A stretch of 64,000 nt of DNA, from the NCBI GenBank assembly GCA_016703525.1, contig JADJBW010000007.1, positions 170,028 to 234,027 on the forward strand. Reading direction: 5' to 3'. The translations under genes and the position numbers were made by a program. Each line of letters begins with the position of its first letter. The stretch's first letter is position 1. The stretch comes from Actinomycetota bacterium. GTDB taxonomy: Bacteria; Actinomycetota; Acidimicrobiia; Acidimicrobiales; Microtrichaceae. Shown one piece after another: positions 37,253 through 47,335 of the stretch. The notes beneath the pieces are model-generated. The model did no database searches. It was given only the letters and a program-made list of their open reading frames with translations, and was not told the origin of the DNA.

Positions 37253-38543
37253 ATGGACGTGACTCCACAGATGATCGAGGAAGTGGACTTCGCCGAGAAG
37301 TTCCGTGGGTACGATCCCGATCAGGTCGATGAGTTCCTGGTGCGGACCGGAGCGACGATCGTGTCGCTGGCCGCCACCGTCGACGATCTGCGGGCGCGCG
37401 TCGGCGCCGCGGAGCAGGAATTGGAGGCGGCACGCCAGGCGGGCCCTGCGGCGCGCCAGCAGATGACCGACGAGCAGGAGGCGGAGGAATCGACCCGTAC
37501 GCTGATGCTCGCCAAGCGGACGGCCGACGCGGCGATCGCCGACGCTCGCCAGGAGGCGCAGCGCCTCTTGGAGGATGCGAAGTCCCGTTCCGAGGGCATG
37601 GTCGCGGATGCGCAGGGCGAGTCCGATCGCATGATCGGCAGCGCGCGTGTGAAGTCCGACGAGATGCTCCGCGAGGCGACCGAGAACGCCGAGCGCGAGT
37701 ACGGCAGCCGCCGCGACACGATTCTGAAGGAGATCGGCGAGCACGAGCTCCGCAAGCAGGCGGCGGCCGCCGACCTCGACGCGCTCGAACAGCGTGTCGA
37801 TGAGTACCGGGGCGGACTCGAGGCGGTGTCGTCCTCGCTGCGCACCCTGCTCGACGACCCGGTGGCGTTGCACCGCCGCCCGCCGCTCGACATCCGCATC
37901 GAGGCCAACACCGACACCGACACCGACACCGGTGCATGCGGAGGCCCCGCCGGCGCCCGCTCCGGCTCCCGCTCCCGCTCCCGCTCCGGAGCCTCGCTCC
38001 GGCACGGAGTCGCGCGCTGCCTCGGTCCCGCGTGTCGAGTCGCCGGCCGACGCGATCCTCGACGAGTCGCCGATCGGCATCGGCGGCGACGAGCCCGCCA
38101 GCCGGGCGGTCGACGACCGCACCGAGCCCGCCGCCCGCGCCGAGATCGTCGTCGGTGGCGCGGGGTCGCTCATCCCCGAGGACGTAGAGACGTTCCCCGC
38201 CCCGGCCGTCGCCGCCTCCGACCCGTGGGGTCCGGGCAGCTGGTCCGCGGTGGTCGACGCCGGCCCGGAGCCCGAGGCCACCGCCGCACCCGGTCCGGCC
38301 GCTGCGGCAGCGCTTCCCGTCATCGACGACGTCGAGGACACCTTCGCTGATCTGGGCCCGGGCATCGAGTTCATCGACGGTGACGAGGCGTTCGCACCGG
38401 CCGACACTCCCGGTCACGATCGGTACCTTCGCGACCTCGATCTTGCGGTCAACCGCACCGAGGGCGATGGCGAGGATGCCATGACGGCCTTCTTCGAGGG
38501 TGAGGATGACCAGCAGACGCGCCGGTTCGGGCGACGTCGCTGA
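37253..38543 (+). CDS. divIVA: DivIVA/Wag31-like polar growth protein (one frameshift)
   Basis: About 430 residues. The N-terminal DivIVA domain (VDFAEKFRGYDPDQVDEFL) binds curved membrane; long Ala/Glu-rich coiled-coils follow, then a Pro/Ala-rich linker (PAPAPAPAP) and an acidic tail. The frame changes within or beside a (CCGACA)n / (GCTCCC)n simple repeat near 37930, so the linker length is uncertain. It organises poles and septa, usually interacting with the sepF-FtsZ system encoded just upstream. Confidence 0.85.
37911..37988 (+). repeat. Simple hexanucleotide repeats inside divIVA
   Basis: About three CCGACA units (37911-37930) and four GCTCCC-like units (37954-37988) in the linker-coding region, at the frame change. 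Prone to slippage in the cell and to consensus error. Confidence 0.8.
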
Positions 38544-38859
38544 GCCGGTTCCGTGGGCCCGGGCCGTCGACGGCGGCGTGGCGCTGATGGTTTTCGTGCA
38601 ACCGGGTGCGTCGCGATCCTCGATCGTCGGGGAGCACGACGGCGCGCTCCGCATCCGCGTCGCCGCCCCACGGGAACGAGGGCGAGCGACGGCGGAGGCC
38701 GTCCGGGTCATCGCCGATACTGTCGGTGTGTCCCGGAGCGCGATCAGTGTGGAGCGCGGCGCGGTGAGCCGGCACAAGATGCTCAGAATCGGTGGCGCTG
38801 CGCTCGATGAGGTGATCTGCCTCGTGGAAAGTGTGGTCAGAGGCGGCGCGGCCCGATAG
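38506..38859 (+). CDS. DUF167 (YggU) family protein
   Basis: A 117-residue protein of the DUF167 family (VQPGASRSSIVGEHDGALRI, AAPRERGRATAEAV, SRHKMLRIGGA). Function unknown. It overlaps the 3' end of divIVA by about 38 bp; a GTG at 38500 is an alternative start. Homologues occur in the same ftsZ-divIVA neighbourhood in many bacteria. Confidence 0.82.
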   Translation: MTSRRAGSGDVAEPVPWARAVDGGVALMVFVQPGASRSSIVGEHDGALRIRVAAPRERGRATAEAVRVIADTVGVSRSAISVERGAVSRHKMLRIGGAALDEVICLVESVVRGGAAR

Positions 38860-38940
38860 GGTCCACGGCCGCACGGCAGCTTGCCGTCCACCGTCCCGAG
38901 CGGAGCCTGCCGCTTCGCATACCGAAGGAACGCCCGTGTG

Positions 38941-39797
38941 ATGAAGGCCACCTCATCCTCCAAAGCGGCGCCTGCGAAGGCGGCGAAGAAGGCTCCGGCG
39001 AAGGCGCCCGCGAAGAAGGCGGCGCCTGCGGCGAAGGCGCGCGAAGGCGGCCCCGGCCAAGAAGGCTCGGCGAAGGCCGCTTCGGCCGTAACGAAGGCCG
39101 CTCCGGCGAAGGCGCCTGCGAAGAGGCTCCCGCCAAGGCCGCTGCGGCGAAGGCGCCTGCGAAGAAGGCTCCCGCCAAGGCCGCTGCGGCGAAGGCGCCT
39201 GCGAAGAAGGCTCCCGCCAAGAGCGCTTCGGCGTCGAGCCGGAGCGCTGCGGAGAAGGCCGCGCCTGCGCGTAAGGGCCTGTCGAACGAGACCCGCGCTG
39301 CCAAGGCGGCGTCGGCGAAGGCATCGGTGAGCGGCGCTGATGGTCGATCGGCTCCGGCGCGCCGTGCCGGTGGCCTGACCCTCGGCGGGCGCGTACCCGA
39401 GGGAGAGCGACTGACGAAGTCCCCGTTCGACGCCAAGTTCTTGGCGGCGCAACGCCAAGTGCTGCTCGACGAACGCGCGACCTACACCCGCCAGGCCGAG
39501 TCGCTCGAGGCCGAGGCCGAGTCGCTGACCGCCGACCGCGAGCCGGGCGATGTGCAGTTCGACGAGGAGTCCGGCGAGGGCTCGTCGATCGCCGTCGAGC
39601 GCGAACGCGACTTGGCGCTCAGTGCGCAGGCTCGCGCCGCGATCGAGGAGATCGACGCCGCGCTCGGCCGGCTCGACGACGGGGTGTACGGCATCTGCGC
39701 CGTGTCCGGTCAGGCGATTCCGAAGGAGCGCCTCGAGGCGATCCCGTGGGCGACCGAGCGAGTCGAGTACAAGGTCGGCGGCTTCGGCCGCCGGTGA
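38941..39797 (+). CDS. DksA/TraR-like protein with Lys/Ala/Pro-rich tail (frameshifts)
   Basis: About 285 residues. The N-terminal half is a basic, histone-H1-like Lys/Ala/Pro repeat region (KAAPAKAAKKAPAKAPAKKA) with several frame changes around 39047-39130 and a 42-bp tandem repeat. The C-terminal half has the coiled-coil and globular region of DksA/TraR proteins (ALSAQARAAIEEIDAALGRL, DGVYGICAVSGQAIPKERL), but only one of the four zinc-finger cysteines remains. Similar proteins lie between divIVA and lspA in Streptomyces. It may bind both DNA and RNA polymerase. Confidence 0.75.
39127..39219 (+). repeat. 42-bp tandem repeat in the DksA-like gene
   Basis: Two exact 42-bp copies (39127-39168 and 39169-39210) plus a partial third, encoding Ala/Lys/Pro motifs. 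Confidence 0.85.
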
Positions 39798-40357
39798 TGG
39801 GTATGCCGTCTCGTTTCCGAGTCGCCTATGGCGGCCTTGTGGCCGCCATGGTCGTCGTGGTCTCGCTCGACCAGCTCAGCAAGTGGTGGGCAGCCGACAA
39901 CCTCGATGCATGCGGTGCCGCCCGCCGCTCGACGTTCGATCTGTGCCTGGCGTTCAACCAGGGCATGGCCTTCAGCGCCGGGTGGGGTCGCGGTCCGCTG
40001 ATCGCTGCGCTCGCGGTCGCGATCGTCGCGGTGCTGCTGTGGAGCGCTCGCACCGCGCCGCCGGTGGGACGGCTGCTGATGGGGGTGGTCGCGGGTGGGG
40101 CCGTCGGCAACCTGTTGGACCGGGCCTTTCGCGAGCCGCTCGTTGGCATCACGCCCGGGTTCATGAAGGGCGCTGTGGTGGACTTCCTCTACACGTCGTT
40201 CTGGCCCACCTTCAACGTCGCCGACAGTGCGGTGGTCGTCGGCGGGATTCTGCTCGCCATCGTGTTGTGGCGCACGCCCGAGTTCGACGAGGGTCACGGC
40301 TCGCGCGAGCCGGACGGGACGGCCGAGCCGACCGACCCGGAGACGTCCGCTTCGTGA
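39797..40357 (+). CDS. lspA: Lipoprotein signal peptidase
   Basis: A 186-residue aspartyl protease of the inner membrane with four helices. Motifs are SLDQLSKWW, FNQGMAFSAG, and the catalytic Asp regions GNLLDR, VVDFLY and FNVADSAVV. It removes signal peptides from prolipoproteins such as the several in this window. The ATG overlaps the DksA-like stop, and its stop overlaps rluD (GTGA). Confidence 0.93.
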   Translation: MGMPSRFRVAYGGLVAAMVVVVSLDQLSKWWAADNLDACGAARRSTFDLCLAFNQGMAFSAGWGRGPLIAALAVAIVAVLLWSARTAPPVGRLLMGVVAGGAVGNLLDRAFREPLVGITPGFMKGAVVDFLYTSFWPTFNVADSAVVVGGILLAIVLWRTPEFDEGHGSREPDGTAEPTDPETSAS

Positions 40358-41286
40358 TCGAGGAGACGATGCCGGAAGCGCTCGACGGCGAGCGCGTCGA
40401 CCGGGTCGTATCGATGCTGACCGGATGCTCGCGGGCCGAGGCATCCGAGTCGATCGATGCCGGCGATGTCACCGTCGACGGCCGGGTCGCCTCGAAGTCG
40501 TCGCTGCGCGTGCGGGTGGGCCAGCGTGTCGCCGTGTCGGACGATCCGCACAAGGTCCAGCCGCTGCCGGAGCCCGATGCGTCGATTCCGGTCGAGGTGG
40601 TGGCGGCCGACGAGCACATCATCGTCGTCAACAAGCCTGCCGGGTTGGTGGTCCATCCGGGCGCCGGCCGAGCCGACGGCACGCTCGTGAACGGGCTGCT
40701 GGCCCGCTGGCCGGAGCTGGCCGACGTCGGTGAGGTGCACCGGCCCGGCATCGTGCACCGCCTCGACAAGGGCACGTCGGGCCTCATGGTCGTGGCCCGA
40801 ACCCAGACCGCCTATCACGCGCTCGTCGACCAACTCTCGGTCCACGAGGTCGAACGCAACTACGAGACCCTTGTGTGGGGGTGGCTCGATACCCCTGTCG
40901 GCACCATCGACGCCCCGATCGGGCGGTCGCGCCGCAACCCGCTGCTGATGACCGTCAGCGCGGATGGCCGCCCGTCGCGAACGCACTACGAGGTGGTCGA
41001 ACGGTGCCTCGAACCGGCGCTCGTTACGCGAATGCGGTGCAGCCTCGAGACCGGTCGGACCCATCAGATCCGGGTTCACCTGCGCAGCATCGGCCATCCG
41101 GTGGTCGGCGACGACCTCTACAGCGGTCAGCGTCCGGCGCTGGGCCTTGCTCGCCCGTTCCTGCATGCGTTCCGGCTTGCGTTCGCGCATCCTGCGACGG
41201 ACGAGACGGTGAGTTTCACGGCCGAGCTTCCGTCCGACCTGGTGGCCGTGCTCGACCGGTTGGAGCCGGCGCCCGACCTGAGCTGA
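40354..41286 (+). CDS. rluD: RluD-family 23S rRNA pseudouridine synthase
   Basis: A 310-residue enzyme: an N-terminal S4 RNA-binding domain (RVDRVVSMLTGCSRAEAS) and a catalytic domain with Asp in HRLDKGTSGLMVVART. VVNKPAGLVVHPGAG and LETGRTHQIRVHL are family motifs. Exact uridine target not provable from sequence. Coupled to lspA by a GTGA overlap, a conserved pairing. Confidence 0.92.
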   Translation: MIEETMPEALDGERVDRVVSMLTGCSRAEASESIDAGDVTVDGRVASKSSLRVRVGQRVAVSDDPHKVQPLPEPDASIPVEVVAADEHIIVVNKPAGLVVHPGAGRADGTLVNGLLARWPELADVGEVHRPGIVHRLDKGTSGLMVVARTQTAYHALVDQLSVHEVERNYETLVWGWLDTPVGTIDAPIGRSRRNPLLMTVSADGRPSRTHYEVVERCLEPALVTRMRCSLETGRTHQIRVHLRSIGHPVVGDDLYSGQRPALGLARPFLHAFRLAFAHPATDETVSFTAELPSDLVAVLDRLEPAPDLS

Positions 41287-41375
41287 GGGGTGCTGAGCGT
41301 CGCGTGCGGTGACGAGCACGGTCGGCGCCGAGGCAGCGCCGGCGCGCGGTCAGGTGCCGGCGTTTCGTCGGCGCG

Positions 41376-41831
41376 TCAGGCGCTCGGCTCGGCGGGCCAG
41401 GGCTGTTCCCCGCGGGTCATCGCTGCGAGTCCGGCCAGCGTGTGGGCTCCCAGGATCGCCCGCATGTGTTCGCCGACGTCGGCCCAGATGGCGAGCAGGA
41501 CGCACTGGCCTTCGTGATCACACGCGCCGTTGGTGTGTGGCGCCCCGAAGTCGCCCGCCTGGATCGGGCCGTCGACGGCGCTGACGATCTGGGCGAGCGT
41601 GATCTGATCGGCCGCCCGTGCGAGCACGTACCCGCCGCCGACGCCGCGCTTCGAGCGCACCAGTCCGGCGCCCTTCAGCGCGAGCAGGATCTGCTCGAGG
41701 TACGGCTGGGGGAGCCCGGTGCGCTCTGCGATGTCGCGTACCGACGTCGGCCCGCCACCCTCGTTCAACGCCAGCGACAGCAGCGCACGGCTGGCGTAAT
41801 CCCCACGGGTCGAGACCTTCACGGCGGCCAT
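41376..41831 (-). CDS. Rrf2-family transcriptional regulator
   Basis: A 151-residue winged-helix regulator (KVSTRGDYASRALLSLAL, GLPQPYLEQILLALKGAGLV, SKRGVGGGYVLAR). The region that holds an Fe-S cluster in IscR or NsrR has only two cysteines (CDHEGQC), so cluster binding is uncertain. Divergent from the phosphodiesterase gene, with which it shares a 68-bp gap; regulation of that gene is possible. Confidence 0.85.
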   Translation of the reverse strand: MAAVKVSTRGDYASRALLSLALNEGGGPTSVRDIAERTGLPQPYLEQILLALKGAGLVRSKRGVGGGYVLARAADQITLAQIVSAVDGPIQAGDFGAPHTNGACDHEGQCVLLAIWADVGEHMRAILGAHTLAGLAAMTRGEQPWPAEPSA

Positions 41832-41885
41832 GCTAGGCGGCGCACGCGGGAGCCCCGCGGGTTCGGGCCGGATCGACGGGGGGTG

Positions 41886-41891
41886 TACGGT
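41886..41891 (+). promoter_or_regulatory. Putative -10 box of the phosphodiesterase gene
   Basis: TACGGT, 8 bases before the GTG at 41900; leaderless arrangement. Confidence 0.45.
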
Positions 41892-41899
41892 GACTCTTT

Positions 41900-43012
41900 G
41901 TGAGTGATGGTCCGTATCCGGCGCCGGTGCTTCCCGACTACGACGATGCCTGCACATCGAATTTGATTCCGGCGCTGCTCGACCCCGACGTCGAACGGCC
42001 GTCGTGGCTCGCCGCCGAGGCTGTCGAGGCAGATCAGGTGGTGGTGCTCGTGCTCGACGGGCTCGGCTGGGAACAGCTGCAGGCCCGTCGTTCGCTCATG
42101 CCCACGCTGGCAGCCATGCAGGGTGGGCGGATCACCACGGTCTGCCCGACGACCACCGCCACCGCGTTGACGTCGATCACGACGGGTCTTCCGCCGGGTG
42201 AGCACGGCGTGATCGGCTACCGCATGGCCGTCGGGCGCGACGTCCTCAACGTGTTGCGCTGGTCGACTCACCGCGGCGACGCCCGTCAGGCCATCCCGGC
42301 CCGTTCGATCTGCGACGCCGAGCCGTTCGTCGCACAGCGTCCACCGATCGTGGTTCGGGCCGAGTTCGAGCATTCCGGGTTCAGCGACGCGCACCTCTTC
42401 GGGTCGCGCTTCGTCGGGTACCGCATGCCCTCGACGATGGCGATCGAGGTCGCTCGGCTGCTGCGAGCCGGCGAGCCGTTCGTGTACGCGTACTACGACG
42501 GCATCGACAAGGTGGCCCACGAGTACGGCCTCGGTGAGCATTACGACGCCGAGGTCGCCGCGGTCGATCAGATGGTTCGCTACCTGGTCGGGGTTCTCCC
42601 GGTGGGAGCGGCCCTCGTGATCACCGCCGATCACGGACAGGTCGAGGTGGGCGATCGCGTCGTGCGGGTCCACCCCGAGGTGCTGAGCCACGTCGATTTC
42701 CAGTCGGGCGAGGCCCGGTTTCGATGGCTGCACGGGCTGCCCGGCTCATCGTCGTCGCTGCTGCGCGCCGCCCGCGAGCACCACAGCAATACCGCCTGGG
42801 TGGTCTCGGCCGAGCAGGTGCTCGACGAGCGATGGTTCGGATCGAAGGTGCTCCCCGAGGTGCGGGCGCGGCTCGGCGACGTGGCGCTCGTGGCCCGCGA
42901 GCCTGTCGCCTACGACGATCCGACCGACACCGGCCCCTACGAGCTGATCGGCCGCCACGGTTCGATGACGTCGGCCGAGGTCTACGTGCCGCTGCTCGTC
43001 GCCGGTCGCTGA
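41900..43012 (+). CDS. Alkaline-phosphatase-superfamily phosphodiesterase
   Basis: A 370-residue type I phosphodiesterase/nucleotide pyrophosphatase. Metal ligands are in VLVLDGLGWEQL, the nucleophile Thr in CPTTTATALTSITTG, and further ligands in YYDGIDKVAHEYG and ITADHGQVEVGD. No signal peptide is obvious, so it may act in the cytoplasm. Substrate unknown. Confidence 0.85.
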   Translation: MSDGPYPAPVLPDYDDACTSNLIPALLDPDVERPSWLAAEAVEADQVVVLVLDGLGWEQLQARRSLMPTLAAMQGGRITTVCPTTTATALTSITTGLPPGEHGVIGYRMAVGRDVLNVLRWSTHRGDARQAIPARSICDAEPFVAQRPPIVVRAEFEHSGFSDAHLFGSRFVGYRMPSTMAIEVARLLRAGEPFVYAYYDGIDKVAHEYGLGEHYDAEVAAVDQMVRYLVGVLPVGAALVITADHGQVEVGDRVVRVHPEVLSHVDFQSGEARFRWLHGLPGSSSSLLRAAREHHSNTAWVVSAEQVLDERWFGSKVLPEVRARLGDVALVAREPVAYDDPTDTGPYELIGRHGSMTSAEVYVPLLVAGR

Positions 43013-43073
43013 GCCTCGGGTCGCTGGGCCTCGGTGCCGCGAGCTCGCACCCGGGCGGCCCCGACGAAACCCG

Positions 43074-43079
43074 TATGCT
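43074..43079 (+). promoter_or_regulatory. Putative -10 box of bpa
   Basis: TATGCT, 7 bases before the ATG at 43087; leaderless arrangement. Confidence 0.5.
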
Positions 43080-43086
43080 CCACGTC

Positions 43087-43599
43087 ATGTCCAGCACCGA
43101 GGATCCCTCTGCGTCCGTTGCAAACACGAACGGCGGTCTCGCCATGCCGGAACTTGTCACTCCGGACGGCGTCGCCGAGTCCTCCGCCGAGGAGTCAGGC
43201 CCCGACATCGAGTCGCCCGGCAAGATCATCCGGATCGGTGGCATGGTCAAGCAGCTCCTCGAAGAGGTGCGCAACACGACCCTCGACGAGGCTGCGCGCG
43301 ACCAGCTTCGCGACATCTACGAGAACTCGGTCACCGAGCTGAAGTCGGCGCTCTCGCCGGCGCTCGGCGACGAGCTCGATCGGCTGGCGCTCGACTTCTC
43401 CGACGACGAGATTCCCTCGGAGGCGCAGCTCCGTGTGGCCAAGGCGCAGCTGGTGGGGTGGCTCGAAGGGCTCTTCCACGGCATCCAGGCCACGCTCATG
43501 GCTCAGCAGATGGCCGCCCGCCAGCAGCTCGAGGGCGTCCGCGGCCAGCTGCAGCCCGGCATGTCGCCCCCGGCGGGTGGAGGCCCGGGCTACATCTGA
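43087..43599 (+). CDS. bpa: Bacterial proteasome activator Bpa/PafE
   Basis: A 170-residue DUF2587 protein. The conserved core is strong: KIIRIGGMVKQLLEEVRNT, SEAQLRVAKAQLVGWLEGLF and HGIQATLMAQQMAARQQLE. In mycobacteria Bpa forms a ring that docks on the 20S proteasome and feeds it unfolded proteins without ATP, through a C-terminal GQYL. Here the tail ends GPGYI, keeping the penultimate Tyr. It implies a proteasome elsewhere in the genome. Confidence 0.92.
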   Translation: MSSTEDPSASVANTNGGLAMPELVTPDGVAESSAEESGPDIESPGKIIRIGGMVKQLLEEVRNTTLDEAARDQLRDIYENSVTELKSALSPALGDELDRLALDFSDDEIPSEAQLRVAKAQLVGWLEGLFHGIQATLMAQQMAARQQLEGVRGQLQPGMSPPAGGGPGYI

Positions 43600-43684
43600 G
43601 CGCCGCACCGCCGGTCGTCGCGCGGCCGGTGCCGGCCGCGCGAGAATCACATGGCTGTGATCCGCGGGAGGCGAAGGAGCGACG

Positions 43685-46600
43685 GTGACCGACTCGTTCG
43701 TGCATCTGCACCAACACACCGAGTACTCGATGCTCGACGGGGCGGCGCGCGTCACCGAAGCCGTCGCCTACGCGGCCCAGGACGGGCAGCCGGCGGTCGG
43801 GATCACCGACCACGGAAACATGTACGGGGTGCTCGACTTCTACAAGGCGTGCCGCAAGCTCGACGTGAAGCCGATCATCGGGTTCGAGGCCTACATGGCA
43901 CACGACTCGCGCCTGGAACGGCCGTCGCGTCGCGGTCGGGTCGACGACACCGGCGGTGACGCCGAGGGCGGCAAGAAGCTCTACTACCACCTGACGCTGC
44001 TGGCCGAGAACAACACCGGCTACCGCAACCTGATCCAGCTGTCGAGTCGGGCGTTCATGGAGGGCTACTACTACAAGCCGCGGCTCGACTGGGAGCTGCT
44101 CGCCGAGCACTCCGAGGGCGTGATCGCGACGACCGGCTGCCTGGGCGGACACGTGTTGCAGTCGCTCATGAACGAGGGATACGACGCAGCGCTCGCCAAG
44201 GCCGCACGGCTGCAGGACATCTTCGGCCGTGACAACCTGTTCGTCGAGATCCAGGACCACGGCATCCCCGCCCAGCATCAGACCAACCCCGATCTGCTGC
44301 GCATTGCGAAGGCGATCGGGGCGCCGCTGTTGGCCACGAACGACAGCCACTACGTGCACCGTCACGACGCCATGGCCCACGACGCGCTGCTGTGCGTGCA
44401 GACCGGCTCGCTCATGAGCGACCCGAACCGGTTCAAGTTCCACGGCGACGAGCACTACCTCAAGACCGCTGAGGAGATGCGGCATCTGTTCCGCGAGGTC
44501 GAGGTGGCGTGCGACAACACGCTGTGGATCGCCGAGCGGCAAACGTCGAGATCGCGTTCGGCGACGCGCTGCTGCCGAACTTCCCGTTGCCCGAGGGCTT
44601 CGAGGACGACAGCGACTACCTGCGCCATCTCACGTTCGAGGGCGCCCGGTTGCGGTGGGGCGACCCGCTGCCCGACGAGGTGGTGGAGCGGCTCGCGTAC
44701 GAGTTGCAGGTGATCGGCGACATGGGCTTCAGCTCGTACTTCCTGATCGTGTGGGACCTGATCCGCCATGCGCGTGACGCTGGCATCAGGGTCGGTCCCG
44801 GGCGCGGGTCGGCCGCCGGATGCGCGGTGGCGTACACGCTTCGCATCACCGACCTCGACCCCATCAAGTACGACCTGCTGTTCGAGCGGTTCCTCAACCC
44901 GAGCCGCGTGTCGATGCCCGACATCGACATGGACTTCGACTCCCGCTACCGGGACGAGATGATCCGCTACGCGGCGGAGCGCTACGGGCGCGACCACGTT
45001 GCCCAGATCGTCACGTTCTCCCAGATCAAGGCCCGCGCCGCGGTGCGCGACGCCGCCCGCGTGCTCGGCTACCCGTACATCATCGGCGACAAGGTCGCGA
45101 AGGCGATGCCGCCGCTCATCATGGGCCGCGACACGCCGCTTGCGGCCTGCCTGGAGCTGCAACCGAAGTACGAAGACGGCTACAAGATGGCGTCCGAGCT
45201 GCGGGAGATGTACCAGGCCGACCCGGATGTGAAGGCGGTGATCGACGTCGCCAAGGGCCTCGAGGGCCTGCGGCGCCAGGACGGCATCCACGCCGCCGCG
45301 GTGGTGATCACCAAGGACCCGCTCACCACCTATCTGCCGATCCAGCGCAAGCCCGAGTCGGGCCAGCCCATCGAGATGGCTCCGGTGGTGACCCAGTACG
45401 AGATGCATGGCGTCGAAGAGCTCGGCCTCCTCAAGATGGACTTTCTGGGGTTGCGCAACCTCGACGTCATCAGCGACACGCTTGAGCTGATTCGCCGATC
45501 CCGCGACATCGACGTCGACATCGACAACGTCGCGCTCGACGATGCGCCCACCTACGAGCTCCTCACCCGTGGGGACACCATCGGTGTGTTCCAGCTCGAG
45601 TCCGGACCGATGCGGGCGCTCATCCGCTCGCTTGCGCCGACGTCGTTCGACGACGTCGCGGCCCTCGTCGCGCTGTACCGGCCGGGCCCGATGGGCGTGA
45701 ACATGCACAACGACTACGCCGACCGCAAGAACGGCCGCAAGCCCATCACCTACTTCCACCCCGACGCCGAGGAGGTGCTGGAGGACACCTACGGCCTGAT
45801 GATCTACCAAGAGTCGGTCATGCGGGTGGCGCAGAAGTTCGCCGGCTATTCGCTCGCCGAGGCCGACAACCTCCGTAAGGCCTGCGGGAAAAAGATCCGC
45901 GAGATGATGGCCAAGGAGCGGGCCGGGTTCGTGGAGGGTGTCGAGCGCACCGGCTACGGCGCGAGCCTCGGCACCGAGCTGTTCGACATCATCGAGAAGT
46001 TCGCCGACTACGCCTTCAACAAGAGCCACTCCTACGGATATGGCTTCATCGCCTACCAGACGGCCTACCTGAAGGCGAACTATCCGGCGGAGTACCTGTC
46101 GGCGCTCCTGACCAGCGTGAAGACCTCGCTGGAGAAGGCCGCGATCTACCTGGCCGAGTGTCGCGTCATGGGGATCGAGGTGACGGTCCCCGACGTGAAT
46201 CGCTCGCTGAGCGACTTCAGCCCGGACAGCAGCATCGACCCCGCGACCGGGCGCGAGGTGCTGGCGATCAGCTTCGGGTTGTCGGCGGTGCGCAACGTGG
46301 GCGAGGGGCTGGTCGAGCTGATCGTCGCCGAACGCGACGAGAACGGCCCCTTTGGCGACTTCTACGACTTCTGTGAGCGGGTGCATACCAACGTCTTGAA
46401 CAAGCGGACCGTTGAGTCGCTCATCAAAGCCGGGGGGTTCGACTCGATGGGGCATCCGCGTCAGGGCCTCCTCACCGTGTTCGAGCAGATCGTCGACTCC
46501 ACCGTGGCGCGCCGCCGCGAGCGCGACATGGGCGTCATGTCGCTCTTCGGTGACGTGGAGGACGCGGGAACCGGCTTCGACGAGCGGGTGCCGATCCCCG

Positions 46601-47228
46601 CGCTCGAGTTCGAGAAGAAGCAGCGGCTCGCGTTCGAGAAGGAGATGCTCGGGCTGTACGTCTCGGACCACCCGCTGATGGGAGCCGAACGATCGCTCGC
46701 CAAGCGCACCGACTGCTCGCTCGTCGACCTCGTCGAACTCGAAGACGGCGCCATGCGGTCCATCGGCGGTGTGGTCACCAACCTGCAGCGCAAGTGGACC
46801 AAGAAGGGCGACCTGATGGCCGTCTTCGTGCTGGAAGACCTGCAGAGCTCGGTCGAGGTCATGGTGTTCCCCAAGTCGATGGCCGACCACGGCCACAAGC
46901 TGGTCGACGACGCCGTCGTCATCGTTTCGGGGCGGGTCGACAAGCGTGACGACCTCCCGAAGTTCATGGCGCGCGACGTCGAACTGTTCGAACCGATGGC
47001 GGACGGCACACCTCCGCTGCGTCTCGCCGTGTCGGTCGCGCAGCTCTCCGACGAGATGATCGACCGGCTCAAGTCGCTGTTCTCCGAGTTCCCCGGCGAG
47101 AGCGAGATCTTCCTGCACGTCGGCGATCGGCACGTCGTGCGGCTGCCCGATCAGTACTCCGTCGACATCGGCGGTGGGCTCGTGGGCGAGCTGCGAGTGC
47201 TGCTCGGGCCCGAGGCCATCTCGTCTGA
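43685..47228 (+). CDS. dnaE: DNA polymerase III alpha subunit (two frameshifts)
   Basis: About 1180 residues, the replicative polymerase. The N-terminal PHP domain (FVHLHQHTEYSMLDGAA, GITDHGNMYGVLDFYK), the catalytic palm (VGPGRGSAAGC, MPDIDMDFDSRYRDEMI), the fingers (YNKSHSYGYG-like FNKSHSYGYGFIAYQ) and the OB domain are present. Adding one G at 44538-44539 restores WIAERANVEIAFGDALLP. The main frame has no stop near the expected end; one missing base shortly before it would use TGA at 47226-47228. GGAGGCGAAGGAG precedes the GTG start. Confidence 0.94.
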
Positions 47229-47284
47229 ATCCGTCGGCGGTCGTACCGCTGCGCTCGTCTCGGTTTGCCAAGCGTGCGCTTTTG

Positions 47285-47309
47285 CCACTGAACTAGTGGG
47301 GCCAGTTTT
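47285..47309 (+). terminator. Possible terminator hairpin after dnaE
   Basis: Arms CCACT / AGTGG (47285-47289, 47295-47299) with a 5-base loop, followed by GGCCAG and TTTT at 47306-47309. The stem is short, so this is a weak candidate. Confidence 0.35.
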
Positions 47310-47335
47310 CTACCCGAACCCACGTGGGAGACTCC

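Noticed and set aside
44455..47271. 938-codon open frame on the minus strand
   Set aside because: It is the antisense of dnaE in a GC-rich genome; it has no recognisable domain, and dnaE itself is certain.
47268..47316. Possible tRNA on the minus strand (a D-arm-like AGTTCAGTGGC stretch and a TTGGCAA loop)
   Set aside because: No acceptor-stem partner, no T-arm of the GGTTCGA type and no pairing anticodon stem; the cloverleaf does not form.
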